A stretch of DNA of 64,000 nt, taken from the NCBI RefSeq assembly GCF_003243465.1, contig NZ_QFQZ01000005.1, forward strand, positions 1 to 64,000. The letters are read 5' to 3'. The translations under genes and the position numbers were made by a program. The notes under the pieces are model-generated. The model was not told the origin of the DNA and searched no databases. It saw only the letters and a program-made list of their open reading frames with translations. This document shows positions 10,011 through 18,843 of the stretch, piece by piece (position 1 is the first letter of the stretch; every line of letters starts with the position of its first letter). The DNA is from Caulobacter segnis (GTDB lineage Bacteria > Pseudomonadota > Alphaproteobacteria > Caulobacterales > Caulobacteraceae).

Positions 10011-10988
10011 ATGTCCAACTTTGTCGACCTGTCCGCCTGGCTCGCCACCGAGCCCGCCGACGCCGCATTGAAGGACGTCGTCCAGACGATCGCGGACACC
10101 TGCGCGCGGATCAGCGGCGTGGTGGCGTCCGGCGCCCTGTCGGGCAGCCTGGGCGCGGCCGGCAGCACCAATGTTCAGGAAGAGGAGCAGAAGAAGCTCG
10201 ACGTCATCACCAACGACATGCTCAGCGACGCCCTGAAGGCCTGCGGCCCGGTCGCCGGTCTGGCCTCGGAAGAGCTGGAAGAGGTCGAGCCGACGGGCCG
10301 CGTCGGCGGCTATCTCGTCACCTTCGATCCGCTGGACGGCTCCAGCAATATCGACGTCAATGTCTCGGTCGGCACGATCTTCTCGGTGCTGCCGGCGCCT
10401 GTCGGTCATGCGCCCGCCGAAGCCGACTTCCTGCAGCCAGGACGCAACCAGGTCGCCGCAGGCTATGCCGTCTATGGCCCGCAAACCATGCTGGTCCTCA
10501 CGCTGTCGGGCGGGGTCAACGCCTTCACGCTGAGCGCCGACGGCCAGTGGCTGCTGACCCATCCGGCGCTGAGCATCAAGTCAGACACGGCCGAGTTCTC
10601 GATCAACATGTCCAACCAGCGCCACTGGGCCGAGCCCGTCCGGCGCTATATCGACGGTTGCCTGCAGGGCAAGGACGGCCCTCGGGCCAAGAACTTCAAC
10701 ATGCGCTGGATCGCCTCGATGGTGGCGGACGTCCACCGCATCATGATGCGCGGCGGGATCTTCATGTACCCCTGGGACGCCCGCGAGCCGGGCAAGCCCG
10801 GCAAGCTGCGCCTGATGTACGAGGCCAATCCGATGGGCCTCGTGGTCGAGCGCGCCGGCGGCAAGGCCACGGACGGCGTCGGGCGCATCCTCGACATCCA
10901 GCCGACCAAGCTGCACCAGCGCGTGCCGGTGGTCCTTGGCTCGGCCAACGAGGTGGAAGAGGTCCGCTCAGAGATGGCGCGCGGCTAA
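10011..10988 (+). CDS. fbp: Class I fructose-1,6-bisphosphatase
   Basis: 325 residues. Class I FBPase: the metal-binding motif [11 protein letters not shown] is intact, with ASEELE as the acidic metal cluster upstream and GGIFMYPWD and LMYEANPM in the C-terminal half. Catalyses the same reaction as the adjacent GlpX from a different fold. Start at ATG 10011 with GAGG six bases ahead; an in-frame upstream ATG at 9987 is less well supported. Confidence 0.93.
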   Translation: MSNFVDLSAWLATEPADAALKDVVQTIADTCARISGVVASGALSGSLGAAGSTNVQEEEQKKLDVITNDMLSDALKACGPVAGLASEELEEVEPTGRVGGYLVTFDPLDGSSNIDVNVSVGTIFSVLPAPVGHAPAEADFLQPGRNQVAAGYAVYGPQTMLVLTLSGGVNAFTLSADGQWLLTHPALSIKSDTAEFSINMSNQRHWAEPVRRYIDGCLQGKDGPRAKNFNMRWIASMVADVHRIMMRGGIFMYPWDAREPGKPGKLRLMYEANPMGLVVERAGGKATDGVGRILDIQPTKLHQRVPVVLGSANEVEEVRSEMARG

Positions 10989-11034
10989 CCTGCGTCCGGG
11001 ACTGTCATGGCGGTGTCGCATGGAGCGAATCCGC

Positions 11035-12870
11035 ATGACCGGATACTCTGCCGCCATGGCCGCCGACGGTGTCTCGAATCTCGTTCCCAGCGCCTTCCTC
11101 GGCGTTGAACGCTCGCTCAGCGGCCGCGCCTGGCGCGAGCGCGCGGCCGACCCGTTGGTCGTGCGCGATATCCAGCAGCGCCATGGGCTGATCGAGCCCC
11201 TGGCGCGCGCCCTGGCGGCGCGCGGCGTTTCACTTGAGCATTCCGAGCACTATCTGCGCCCAACCCTCAAGGCGCTGTTTCCCGACCCCTCAAGCTTCAC
11301 GGACATGGACCGGGCGGCCGAGATCCTGATCGACGCGCTGGAGCAGGGGCGGCCAACGATGGTCTTCGCCGACTACGACGTCGACGGCGCCACCAGCGCC
11401 GCCCAACTGGTCCGCTGGTTCCGCTACATGGGCGTCGAGCTGCCGATCTACATCCCCGACCGGCTGACCGAGGGCTATGGGCCAAGTCCCGCCGCCTTCC
11501 GCAAGATCCGCGACAGCGGGGCCGAGCTGGTCGTGACGCTTGACTGCGGCGCCGCCGCTTATGACGCCGTCGCCAGCGCGGCCGAGATCGGCCTCGAGGT
11601 GGTGGTCATCGACCACCACCTGATGCGCGAGGACCCGCCCGCCGCGGCCGCCGTCGTCAATCCGAATCGCCCCGGGTGCCAGAGCGGGCAGGGCGTCCTG
11701 GCGGCCGCCGGCGTGACCTTCGTCCTCTTGGCCGCGCTCAATCGCGAAGCGCGCAAGCGCGGCCTGTTTACCGAGGCGCGGCCGCAGCCCGACCCTCGCC
11801 AGTGGCTGGATCTTGTCGCCCTGGGCGAGGTCTGTGACGTCACCCAGCTGGTCGGTTTCAACCGCGCTCTGACCGCCTTGGGCCTGCGCACCATGGGCGC
11901 CTGGGCCAATCCAGGTCTCAAGGCGCTGTTCGAAGTGGGCAAGGGCTCCGGCCCGCCATCGGTCTTCCATGCCGGCTTCATCCTTGGACCGCGAATCAAC
12001 GCCGGGGGACGCATCGGGCGCTCGGATCTTGGCGCGCGACTCCTGTCCACGGACGACCCCTTGGAGGCGCGCGCCCTGGCCGAGGAGCTCGACGCGCTCA
12101 ACATTGAGCGCAAGGCGGTCGAGGCGGCGGTCGTGGAAGAAGCCGCCGGCGTGCTGGAGCGTGGCAATTTCAATCCCGACGCGCCGGTCATCGTCGTAGC
12201 GGGGGAAGACTGGCATCCCGGCGTGATCGGCATTGTCGCCGGCCGCTTGCGCGAGCGCTATCGCAAGCCGGTGGTGGTGATCGGGATCGACCGGGCCGCG
12301 AATGTCGGCAAGGGCTCTGGCCGGTCGCAGCCGGGCGTGAACCTGGGACAGGCCATCCAGGCCGCCTTCGAGGCGGGGTTGTTGATGGCCGGCGGCGGTC
12401 ACGCCATGGCCGCGGGCCTTTCAATTCGGCCTGAGATGATCCCCGAGTTCCGAGCCTTCCTTGAGGAGCGCCTGGCCGGCGAGATGGAGGCGGCCGGCGC
12501 GGAGGCGGTGGAGATCGACGTCCTGCTGCAGCCCCGCGCCGCAAGCCGGGCCCTGCACGACGACTTCCAGCGCCTCGCGCCGTTCGGGCCCGGCAATCCC
12601 GAGCCGATGTTCGCCATGACCCAGGTGCGCCCCGACCGGGTGACGGCCCTGAAGGGCGGGCATGTGCGGCTCGATCTCGTCGGGCCGACCGGCGATCGAA
12701 TCAAGGCGGTCAGCTGGCGCAGCGCCGAGACGCCGCTGGGCCAGCGGCTGCTGGCCGGCGGCGGCGCGCTCGACGTGGCGGGAAGGCTCAAGCCCGACGA
12801 CTACATGGGACGCAATGGCGTTCAGTTCGAAATCGAGGACGCCCACGACCCCCGGGCGCGCTACGCCTAG
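11035..12870 (+). CDS. recJ: Single-stranded-DNA exonuclease RecJ
   Basis: 611 residues from ATG 11035. DHH-family 5'-3' ssDNA nuclease for recombination and mismatch repair. Motif DYDVDGATSAA and the DHH signature VVIDHHL hold the metal ligands; the DHHA1 part has GGGHAMAAGL; a C-terminal OB-fold follows. The start is uncertain: ATG 11035 and ATG 11056 are both plausible, neither has a strong ribosome site. It lies 46 bases after fbp. Confidence 0.93.
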   Translation: MTGYSAAMAADGVSNLVPSAFLGVERSLSGRAWRERAADPLVVRDIQQRHGLIEPLARALAARGVSLEHSEHYLRPTLKALFPDPSSFTDMDRAAEILIDALEQGRPTMVFADYDVDGATSAAQLVRWFRYMGVELPIYIPDRLTEGYGPSPAAFRKIRDSGAELVVTLDCGAAAYDAVASAAEIGLEVVVIDHHLMREDPPAAAAVVNPNRPGCQSGQGVLAAAGVTFVLLAALNREARKRGLFTEARPQPDPRQWLDLVALGEVCDVTQLVGFNRALTALGLRTMGAWANPGLKALFEVGKGSGPPSVFHAGFILGPRINAGGRIGRSDLGARLLSTDDPLEARALAEELDALNIERKAVEAAVVEEAAGVLERGNFNPDAPVIVVAGEDWHPGVIGIVAGRLRERYRKPVVVIGIDRAANVGKGSGRSQPGVNLGQAIQAAFEAGLLMAGGGHAMAAGLSIRPEMIPEFRAFLEERLAGEMEAAGAEAVEIDVLLQPRAASRALHDDFQRLAPFGPGNPEPMFAMTQVRPDRVTALKGGHVRLDLVGPTGDRIKAVSWRSAETPLGQRLLAGGGALDVAGRLKPDDYMGRNGVQFEIEDAHDPRARYA

Positions 12871-13004
12871 CCGCGGCCTGGGCGTCCGAACACGCCGATC
12901 CGTGTCCTGGCCGCAGGCGGATGTGGACGGACAGAAAAAATGACTTTTGCCGGGTTGCGCACCCCAAACGGCGCGGCTATACACCCGCTTCCTCGCGGGG
13001 CCGT

Positions 13005-13079
13005 GGTCCCTTCGTCTATCGGTTAGGACGCCAGATTTTCAATCTGGAGAGAGGGGTTCGACTCCCCTAGGGACTGCCA
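13005..13079 (+). tRNA. tRNA-Glu(UUC), copy 1
   Basis: Cloverleaf fits: acceptor GGTCCCT/AGGGACT (G-U first pair), anticodon stem CCAGA/TCTGG with loop TTTTCAA giving anticodon UUC, T-loop GGTTCGACTCC, discriminator G and encoded CCA. Confidence 0.96.
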
Positions 13080-13125
13080 CCCGCGAGGCCATATCTCGAC
13101 GATGTTCCGCCATTGGCGGCGACGT

Positions 13126-13200
13126 GGTCCCTTCGTCTATCGGTTAGGACGCCAGATTTTCAATCTGGAGAGAGGGGTTCGACTCCCCTAGGGACTGCCA
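13126..13200 (+). tRNA. tRNA-Glu(UUC), copy 2
   Basis: Identical in all 75 bases to the copy 46 bases upstream, including encoded CCA; a tandem duplication. Confidence 0.96.
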
Positions 13201-13309
13201 TCTTCGGCTGTATTTCCGAATGTTTCTAGATTGTGTCTGCGGCGAAATGTCGCGGACCCCCCTTGCGTGGCCGTTTGACGCGATTTCGTCATTGACGGTT
13301 CTCCTTACG

Positions 13310-13326
13310 CGAGAACACTGTTCTCG
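13310..13326. promoter_or_regulatory. 17-base palindrome upstream of cold-shock gene
   Basis: CGAGAACA-C-TGTTCTCG, a perfect inverted repeat around one base, ending 44 bases before the cold-shock gene. A possible -35 (TTGACG, 13292-13297) lies just upstream, so a bound protein would block the promoter. Regulator unknown. It does not match the direct-repeat GTTC-N7-GTTC SOS box of alphaproteobacteria. Confidence 0.4.
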
Positions 13327-13370
13327 TGTGCTCGCTCCGATGGGCTGATCAAGCGAGCCAGAGGGGTGGG

Positions 13371-13964
13371 ATGTCTGGTTACGATTTTGAGAATGCCGCG
13401 GCGCATGAGGAGTTCGTGCGCATCAGCGGAAGAGTGAAGTGGTTCGACGCCGGCAAGGGCTATGGCTTCATCATACCCGATGATCCTGGTCAGACCGGGC
13501 TGAAGGACGTGCTGCTGCACGTCACGTCGCTGCGGAACTGCGGACGAGAGACCGCCATGGAGGGCGCTGTCATCGTCTGTGACGTGGTGCGGCGGCCCAA
13601 GGGCTGGCAGGTGAGCGAGGTCGTCAACCTCGACGAGACGTCCGCCCCGGCGCCGATCGAGCGGCAGAAGCGAACGTTCGCGGATAGCCCGCCTCGGCGG
13701 GAGGGTCTGCGTGGCGACAGTCATGGGCGGAATCTGCTGGCGCCCGAGGGGCCCGCTGAGCGCGCCAAGGTCAAATGGTTCAATCGCACCAAGGGCTATG
13801 GCTTCGTGGTCCGCGACGCCGAGCCTGGCGACATCTTCGTCCATATCGAGACGCTTCGGCGCGGCGGTCTTGAAGATCTCCAGCCCGGCGACGATGTGCT
13901 GGTCCGGTTCGCCCGAGGCCCTAAGGGGCTTGTCGTCGCCGAGATCACCGCTAGCGACGCCTGA
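13371..13964 (+). CDS. Double cold-shock-domain protein (CspC/CspD-like)
   Basis: 197 residues with two cold-shock domains. CSD1 (about residues 17-80) has [15 protein letters not shown]2 (about residues 126-195) has [13 protein letters not shown] and IFVHIETL. Both keep the RNP1-type aromatic surface for single-stranded nucleic acid. A basic linker joins them. Two-domain Csp proteins are typical of Caulobacter, where CspC and CspD act in stationary phase. Start at ATG 13371 after GAGGGGTGGG. The palindrome at 13310-13326 may be its operator. Confidence 0.9.
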   Translation: MSGYDFENAAAHEEFVRISGRVKWFDAGKGYGFIIPDDPGQTGLKDVLLHVTSLRNCGRETAMEGAVIVCDVVRRPKGWQVSEVVNLDETSAPAPIERQKRTFADSPPRREGLRGDSHGRNLLAPEGPAERAKVKWFNRTKGYGFVVRDAEPGDIFVHIETLRRGGLEDLQPGDDVLVRFARGPKGLVVAEITASDA

Positions 13965-14023
13965 CTTTCGCCATGGCGCTCCGGAAGCTAGTCTACCCGG
14001 CGAGCTTTCGGACGAGGTGATCA

Positions 14024-14494
14024 GTGTCAGGACCCAGGCTGAGCAGACGCGCGACCCTGTCCCTGGTGGGCGGGGCCTTCGGGCTTGGCTTCGCTGAGGC
14101 CTGGGCGGCGGAGGCCCGGCTGGAGACGGTCGAGGTCGTCACCGTCCGCGGCCGGACCCGGTTTCAGGTCGAGATCGCCGCCACCCAGGCCGAGCAGGCG
14201 AGGGGCTTGATGTTCCGCAAGTCGCTTGCGGCCGACCGCGGCATGCTCTTCACCTATAAGCGGCCGCAACCCGCGGCCTTTTGGATGAAGAACACGCTGA
14301 TCCCGCTGGACATCATTTTCATCCAGCCGGACGGGCGCATTCTCTCGATTGTCCGCAACGCGCGGCCGCATGACCAGACGCCGTTGCCGTCGGGCGGCAT
14401 GGTTCTGGGCGTTCTCGAGATCGCCGGCGGGCGCGCCGCCCAGCTCGGCATCCTGCCGGGCGATCGGGTGTTGCACAGGATCTTCCCCAAATGA
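14024..14494 (+). CDS. DUF192 family exported protein
   Basis: 156 residues, GTG start with GAGGTG upstream. N-terminal RRATLSLVGG plus hydrophobic segment is a Tat-like or Sec signal. The body is a DUF192 domain: RGLMFRKSL, MLFTY, FWMKNTLIPLDIIFI and VLEIAGG. DUF192 proteins are small periplasmic or archaeal proteins of unresolved role. Confidence 0.88.
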   Translation: MSGPRLSRRATLSLVGGAFGLGFAEAWAAEARLETVEVVTVRGRTRFQVEIAATQAEQARGLMFRKSLAADRGMLFTYKRPQPAAFWMKNTLIPLDIIFIQPDGRILSIVRNARPHDQTPLPSGGMVLGVLEIAGGRAAQLGILPGDRVLHRIFPK

Positions 14495-14557
14495 ATGATG
14501 CTCAGCTCCGTTGATCCGCAGGCCGAACCCCTGTAGAGCAGCCGCCTGCTGATGTTT

Positions 14558-14634
14558 CGGAGCGTAGCGCAGCCTGGTAGCGCATCTGTTTTGGGAGCAG
14601 AGGGTCGCAGGTTCAAATCCTGCCGCTCCGACCA
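14558..14634 (+). tRNA. tRNA-Pro(UGG)
   Basis: Acceptor CGGAGCG/CGCTCCG, anticodon loop TTTGGGA giving UGG, T-arm CAGGTTCAAATCCTG, discriminator A, encoded CCA. 77 bases. Confidence 0.96.
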
Positions 14635-14660
14635 TCGGTCAGGTACTTTGGGAGAGGTCC

Positions 14661-14966
14661 ATGCTGGCCCGCATCTATCGCCCCGCCAAGAACGCCATGC
14701 AGTCCGGCAAGGCCAAGACCAAGGACTGGGTGCTGGAGTTCGAGCCCGCCTCGGCCCGCAAGCCCGATCCGCTGATGGGCTGGACCCAGTCCAGCGACAT
14801 GAACGGCCAGATCCGCCTGACCTTCGACACGCGCGACGAGGCCGTGGCCTATGCGCAGCGTCACGAGATCGCGTTCCAGCTGTTCGAGCCCAAGACGCCC
14901 AAGCGCATCATCAAGGCCTACGCCGACAACTTCGCGGCCAACCGCAAGCAGCCCTGGACCCACTAG
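14661..14966 (+). CDS. NDUFS4-like accessory subunit of complex I
   Basis: 101 residues matching the ETC complex I subunit family (PF04800), the homologue of mitochondrial NDUFS4 found in alphaproteobacteria. Seen: ARIYRPAKNAMQSGKA, WVLEFEP, DPLMGWTQSSD and the C-terminal YADNFAANRKQPWTH. It would sit in the peripheral arm of NADH:quinone oxidoreductase. GGAGAGG lies five bases before ATG 14661. Located between tRNA-Pro and tRNA-Arg. Confidence 0.9.
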   Translation: MLARIYRPAKNAMQSGKAKTKDWVLEFEPASARKPDPLMGWTQSSDMNGQIRLTFDTRDEAVAYAQRHEIAFQLFEPKTPKRIIKAYADNFAANRKQPWTH

Positions 14967-14993
14967 GGGCCTCCAGGCTGGGCCGGCGAGCGC

Positions 14994-15070
14994 GCGCCCT
15001 TAGCTCAGATGGATAGAGCATTCGCCTTCTAAGCGAACGGTCGCAGGTTCGAATCCTGCAGGGCGCGCCA
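14994..15070 (+). tRNA. tRNA-Arg(UCU), ICE integration site
   Basis: Acceptor GCGCCCT/AGGGCGC, anticodon stem TTCGC/GCGAA with loop CTTCTAA giving UCU, T-arm CAGGTTCGAATCCTG, discriminator G, encoded CCA. The recombinase gene on the other strand ends inside its 3' half (stop at 15029-15031), so this gene marks the left end of the ICE. Confidence 0.96.
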
Positions 15071-16699
15071 ATCCCGGACAAAACCTGGAACGACAAGAGC
15101 CGCCGATTCTACGCCGTTGTTGACGGCCAGGGTTCTCAGCAACTCGACCCGCGAACCACAGATTCTGGCTTCGTGCGGCGAGAGCAGTTCCACCCGTTGC
15201 GCCACCGTTCGGATTAGATCCCGACGGAATGCGCCATCTTCAGCACGAAAGAGCGCCCGTGTCGCGTCCGAGAAACGGCGCAGTAGGTCGGGCGTGAGCG
15301 CGGGCATGATGTGCTCAATGGCCTTGGCGGCGCGTTCGGCGTCACCTTGGGCCTTGTCGCGATGGGCCCGAAGCTCCGTGACCCGTTGCTTCAGCGAAGG
15401 ATCGCCTGGGTCGACGACGCCCTGTTCGATCGAGGCGTAGAGCCGCTGAAGGCGCTGATCGGCTTCGGTCGCGCGCTTGCGTAGATCGCTCACGTGACGG
15501 TGCCGCTTTTCAATCCACTCCGAGCGACGATCGATGATGTTGTCCATCATGGCGGCCAGCCGCTCGGGATTGAGCAAGCGGTTCTCAAGGTGGTCGATCA
15601 CCGATGCATCCAGCAGGTCCATCCGCACGCTCATCCCCTTGCAGCCTGTCTCGCCTTGGCGGGCCTTGGTGCTGCAGGTGTAGTAGCGGTAGGCGGACTG
15701 CTTGCCGGTGCGCAGGGTCATCGCCATGCCGCAGCCACCGCAGAAGCAGATGCCGCCGAGCAGGATCGGGCTGTTGACGAAGCGCGGCGCCATGGCGAGC
15801 GGGTTGCGCTGGGACATCGCGCGCTGAACGGCGTCGAACGTATCTCGGTCAACAAGCGGCGGCACGGCCATGATGACGTGCTCGGACTCGTCCTTGGGCT
15901 CCTGACTGGCGTAGTGGCGGCTGTTGAAGCGGTGCTCGCCGATATAGGTCGGACGGGTCAGGGTGTAGTGGACCGTGCCGTTGCTCCAGCGCCCGCCGCC
16001 GCGGGTGGTGATCTTGTTGTCGTTGAGGTAGGTCGCGATCGCCTTGACCCCCATGGGGCCGCTGTTGTTAGCGCCATGAAGCGCTAGGCGATAGATGAGG
16101 CGGACCGTTTCGGCTCCGATCGGGTCGATCTCCAGCTTCTTCTTGATCCGCTCGCCCCGTTGCTCGGCGGCGACGACCCTATAGCCGAGCGGCGGGTGAG
16201 AGCCGTTCCAGAACCCTTGGCGAGCGTTCTCCTTCATGGCGCGCAGGGTGTGCTTGGCGTTCTCCCGCGACTGGTACTCGTCGAAGAGGTTCATCATCTG
16301 GCGGACCATCACGCCCATGGGGTCGTCGCCGACCTCCTGGGTGATCGAGACGATCCTCACCCCGTTCTTGGCCAACTTCCGAGCGTAGAACTCGAACTGG
16401 AACTGGTCCCGGAAGAAGCGGGAGAACGAGTGGACCAGGATGACTTGGAACGGTGGGGGTTTGGCCATGGCCGCGTCGATCATGGCCTGGAACGCGGGCC
16501 GCTTGTCGTCGGTAGCGGTGTTACCGGGCTCGACGAACTCGTCGGCCACTGGCCAGCCCTTGCCGTCACTATAGGCGCGCAGTTGCCGGCCCTGGTCGGG
16601 AATGGACAGGTCGCTGTCGGCCTGGCGGCCGGTCGAGACGCGCAGGTACAGCGCGGCGCTGGGGTTGGCGGGCGGTGGTGGGGTTCGGCGCTTGGCCAT
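15029..16699 (-). CDS. Large serine recombinase (ICE integrase)
   Basis: 556 residues. Resolvase/invertase catalytic domain (about residues 10-160: ALYLRVSTGRQ with the nucleophilic serine region, SFSRFFRD), recombinase domain (about 170-300, PLGYRVV), zinc ribbon (FCGGCGMAM... YYTCST), then a coiled coil (about 400-470), the large-serine-integrase layout. GGAAGGA precedes the ATG. The last residues (ALQDSNLRPFA) are encoded by the antisense of tRNA-Arg, placing its 3' end at the att site. A 71-residue gene lies 21 bases upstream in the same direction. Confidence 0.92.
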   Translation of the reverse strand: MAKRRTPPPPANPSAALYLRVSTGRQADSDLSIPDQGRQLRAYSDGKGWPVADEFVEPGNTATDDKRPAFQAMIDAAMAKPPPFQVILVHSFSRFFRDQFQFEFYARKLAKNGVRIVSITQEVGDDPMGVMVRQMMNLFDEYQSRENAKHTLRAMKENARQGFWNGSHPPLGYRVVAAEQRGERIKKKLEIDPIGAETVRLIYRLALHGANNSGPMGVKAIATYLNDNKITTRGGGRWSNGTVHYTLTRPTYIGEHRFNSRHYASQEPKDESEHVIMAVPPLVDRDTFDAVQRAMSQRNPLAMAPRFVNSPILLGGICFCGGCGMAMTLRTGKQSAYRYYTCSTKARQGETGCKGMSVRMDLLDASVIDHLENRLLNPERLAAMMDNIIDRRSEWIEKRHRHVSDLRKRATEADQRLQRLYASIEQGVVDPGDPSLKQRVTELRAHRDKAQGDAERAAKAIEHIMPALTPDLLRRFSDATRALFRAEDGAFRRDLIRTVAQRVELLSPHEARICGSRVELLRTLAVNNGVESAALVVPGFVRDWRALQDSNLRPFA

Positions 16700-16720
16700 C
16701 TCTGTCCTTCCTTGCGTGGA

Positions 16721-16936
16721 TCAGGGCAAAGGGCCGAGCAGTTCGGCCAGCACCGTCTCCAGATAGGCCTCGACCAACTGGAGCTCATCGATCTCGAAGG
16801 GGACCTTGGCCGACCAGACGTCCGTGACTGCAAAGGAGACACGGGAGGGAGGGGGTCTTGGTAGCGGCGGCGGCAGAATATTTAGGTAGTCGTGGAGATC
16901 CGTAGGCAGGTCTCGGGGCTGGGACTTTCTCGGCAT
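16721..16936 (-). CDS. Small unknown protein upstream of integrase
   Basis: 71 residues from ATG 16936. Pro-rich middle (NILPPPLPRPPPS) and an acidic C-terminal helix (FEIDELQLVEAYLETVLAELLG). No family recognised. It lies 21 bases ahead of the integrase gene on the same strand, so the two are likely co-transcribed, and it may act with integration or excision. The open frame extends upstream but with poor composition. Confidence 0.5.
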   Translation of the reverse strand: MPRKSQPRDLPTDLHDYLNILPPPLPRPPPSRVSFAVTDVWSAKVPFEIDELQLVEAYLETVLAELLGPLP

Positions 16937-17141
16937 AGGCCCATGGTCGCCCCCAGGCCCGCGGATGCAAACGCGATCAGCCCCGTGGCGTACCCTGGCG
17001 TACAAAGACAGGGGAACGGCGAAAGCGCCTCGACCCGACCGGGCCAGGGGGCGGCGTCGTGGGGCGGTGGTCGCCAGTCTTGGTCGCACCGCCCGTTGGG
17101 CGCGGGCGGGCCGTTGCTAGGTCGAAGCCCGGATCCGACGC

Positions 17142-17321
17142 TCAGTCGTCGTTTTCGGGCAGCTGTTTGTTGACGACGACCACGCCGGCGCCGGCTGACT
17201 TGAGCAGCTCCCATTCCTCAACGGTGAGGAGCTTAGCCGTGTCGATGTGCAACAGGACCGCATCTGTTTCGCCGTTCGCGAAGCCGGTCACCATCTTGCG
17301 AAACTCGGGTTCAACGCTCAA
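17142..17321 (-). CDS. Small unknown protein, TTG start
   Basis: 59 residues from a TTG at 17321, preceded by AGGAGGGA six bases away. The sequence includes VLLHIDTAKLLTVEEWELLKSAGAG followed by VVVVNKQLPENDD in two pieces; the composition is protein-like (alternating helix and strand). No family recognised. It points toward the integrase pair; the gap to the next gene is about 200 bases. Confidence 0.5.
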   Translation of the reverse strand: MSVEPEFRKMVTGFANGETDAVLLHIDTAKLLTVEEWELLKSAGAGVVVVNKQLPENDD

Positions 17322-17642
17322 TCGAGGTCCCTCCTCATCGCGAGCCGTCGTCGACGGTCGCCGTCGTCATTCTAGCAGAGCGCTAGATGCGGAAGCTACC
17401 GGCTCCGCCCGATCCGAGCGGGGTTCCCGCCGGCCGCTTGCGCGGTCGGCTCCACCCGACAAGGAGAGCGGCTGGCGGTCACGCTCGGTCCCGAGCCTTT
17501 CGGCTCTCCTACGGGCGCGCCGCCTTCGGGCAGGCTTTGGCCTGCCGCCAGCCGCTCGACGCGGACGTTCCGACACGCGCTTCGCGCGGTCTCCTTGCAC
17601 GCTTCATTGGTCATGAGCGCTCGCATTTGCGCGCGCGCACCG
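17322..17642. other. Gene-free GC-rich stretch left of the duplicated leader
   Basis: About 320 bases with no convincing coding frame. Small hairpins are visible, for example CAGGC-TTTG-GCCTG near 17530. It probably holds the promoter for the gene at 17142-17321 and for the DUF3768 leader; no clear boxes are seen. Confidence 0.4.
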
Positions 17643-17824
17643 CTTAGGGCTCCGCCCTCAGCGCGCTTCGGATCGGCTTCCGCCCAGCTTCGTCCGGCCC
17701 TTGGCCGTCCTGCAGCCGGATCCCCGCGAAGCCGCCCCTCCGCTTGCACACCCGGTCTCGCCGACGGGCGCCGGGGCCAGGCGCGCTTTTGCGCCTGACC
17801 CCGAACTCCCAAGGAGCAACTTCT
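17643..17824 (+). repeat. Duplicated leader, copy A (before DUF3768 gene)
   Basis: About 180 bases closely similar to 18844-19018, from CTTAGGGCTCCGCCCTC to the ribosome-binding site. It ends in a hairpin (GGGGCCAGGCGC, loop, GCGCCTGACCCC, one mismatch) directly before AAGGAG. Both copies sit immediately in front of a start codon, so it is likely a shared 5' leader or promoter region. Confidence 0.75.
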
Positions 17825-18157
17825 ATGACCGAGGATGATCATACCGCCGCGATCGCGGTGCTGAATGACGCCTGCCGCGCCGAGCCCGGCGCGGGCTGGG
17901 TGCTGACGCCCGGCGTCCAGGCCTTCTCCGAGCCGCAGTTGGCCCAGGTCGTGGCCGCCGTAAAGGCGTTCGCCGACTTTTCCGAGGACAACAACCCCCA
18001 CGGCGAACGCGACTTCGGTGCGTTCGAGGTCGGGGGCGCGCGGCTCTTCTGGAAGATCGACTATTACGATCTCGACCTCTGCATGGCCTCGCCCGATCCG
18101 GCCGACCCGGCCGTGACCAAGCGCGTTCTGACCCTCATGCTCGCCGAGGAATATTAG
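17825..18157 (+). CDS. DUF3768 domain protein
   Basis: 110 residues; AAGGAG seven bases before the ATG. Matches the DUF3768 family by its pattern: IAVLNDACR at the start, GWVLTPGVQ, VKAFADFSEDNNPHGERDFG and FWKIDYYD, ending RVLTLMLAEEY. Family members are small proteins found on alphaproteobacterial ICEs and plasmids; role unknown. Preceded by leader copy A and followed by the hairpin terminator at 18221. Confidence 0.8.
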   Translation: MTEDDHTAAIAVLNDACRAEPGAGWVLTPGVQAFSEPQLAQVVAAVKAFADFSEDNNPHGERDFGAFEVGGARLFWKIDYYDLDLCMASPDPADPAVTKRVLTLMLAEEY

Positions 18158-18220
18158 GCGGCGAGGACGCCGCGCTTTCGGGCGCGGCGTCCATCTTTCG
18201 ATGGATGGCGGCAAGGCCCG

Positions 18221-18249
18221 GCGGCCGATCCTTTGGGATCGGCCGCTTT
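18221..18249 (+). terminator. Hairpin terminator after DUF3768 gene
   Basis: Perfect 11-base stem GCGGCCGATCC / GGATCGGCCGC with TTTG loop, then TTT. The same 26-base hairpin recurs at 21178-21203. Confidence 0.75.
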
Positions 18250-18420
18250 CGTCTATCCGGCGCTGCGGGGTCCGGGGGGGAACGGGCATGACGAGGGACC
18301 ATCTCTGCGACGGCCAGACTCGGCCGGCATGCGCGGCCGGGTCCGGCATAGCTATCCAAACGGTCGCTCCCGCCCGCGTCGTGACGCTACTGAAAAGGTC
18401 CCCTGAAACGAGGACCGCAC

Positions 18421-18759
18421 ATGACGTTCCAAGATCTCCTGAAAACCTACCTCGACACCGCCCGCCAGGCTGTCGACCGCCTGGACCGCGACATCGATCC
18501 GCGCGTCAGGCTCCATCGCATCGGCTGGGCGTTGGCCGAGATCCGGGCCAAGACCGTCGCCACCCCCGCTATCGCGCTCGCGCTGGCCGAGGTCGATCAA
18601 GCCCTGGAGATTGTCCGCGTGCGACTCAACAGCGTGGCCCTGATCATCCATGGCCTAGCGTCGGAAAAGGCGGTGCTGCTGGACCGGATCGACACTTTGG
18701 AGACGGCGCTGACGGGCGTTGAGCCCGATCCGGTCACGCTCTTCCTCCTCGGGTGTTAG
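18421..18759 (+). CDS. Unknown protein, helical
   Basis: 112 residues; GAGG ahead of ATG 18421. The sequence is rich in Leu, Ala and charged residues with long predicted helices (TYLDTARQAVDRLDRDID, IALALAEVDQALEIVR, SEKAVLLDRIDTLETAL). No family recognised. It lies between the DUF3768 terminator and leader copy B. Codon use is like the neighbours. Confidence 0.55.
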   Translation: MTFQDLLKTYLDTARQAVDRLDRDIDPRVRLHRIGWALAEIRAKTVATPAIALALAEVDQALEIVRVRLNSVALIIHGLASEKAVLLDRIDTLETALTGVEPDPVTLFLLGC

Positions 18760-18843
18760 CGGGGCGGCGCGATCGTCGTCGCCGCCGCCGCCCGCTGGCG
18801 CGGGCCCATCCCTGCCTAGCCGGCGCTTATCGCGCCGGTGTGG

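Noticed and set aside
13291..13326. LexA/SOS box before the cold-shock gene
   Set aside because: The site is an inverted palindrome, not the direct repeat GTTC-N7-GTTC used in alphaproteobacteria.
17366..17824. Protein-coding genes in the GC-rich stretch before the DUF3768 gene
   Set aside because: Several frames are open but none has a ribosome site or protein-like composition; the duplicated leader explains the second half.
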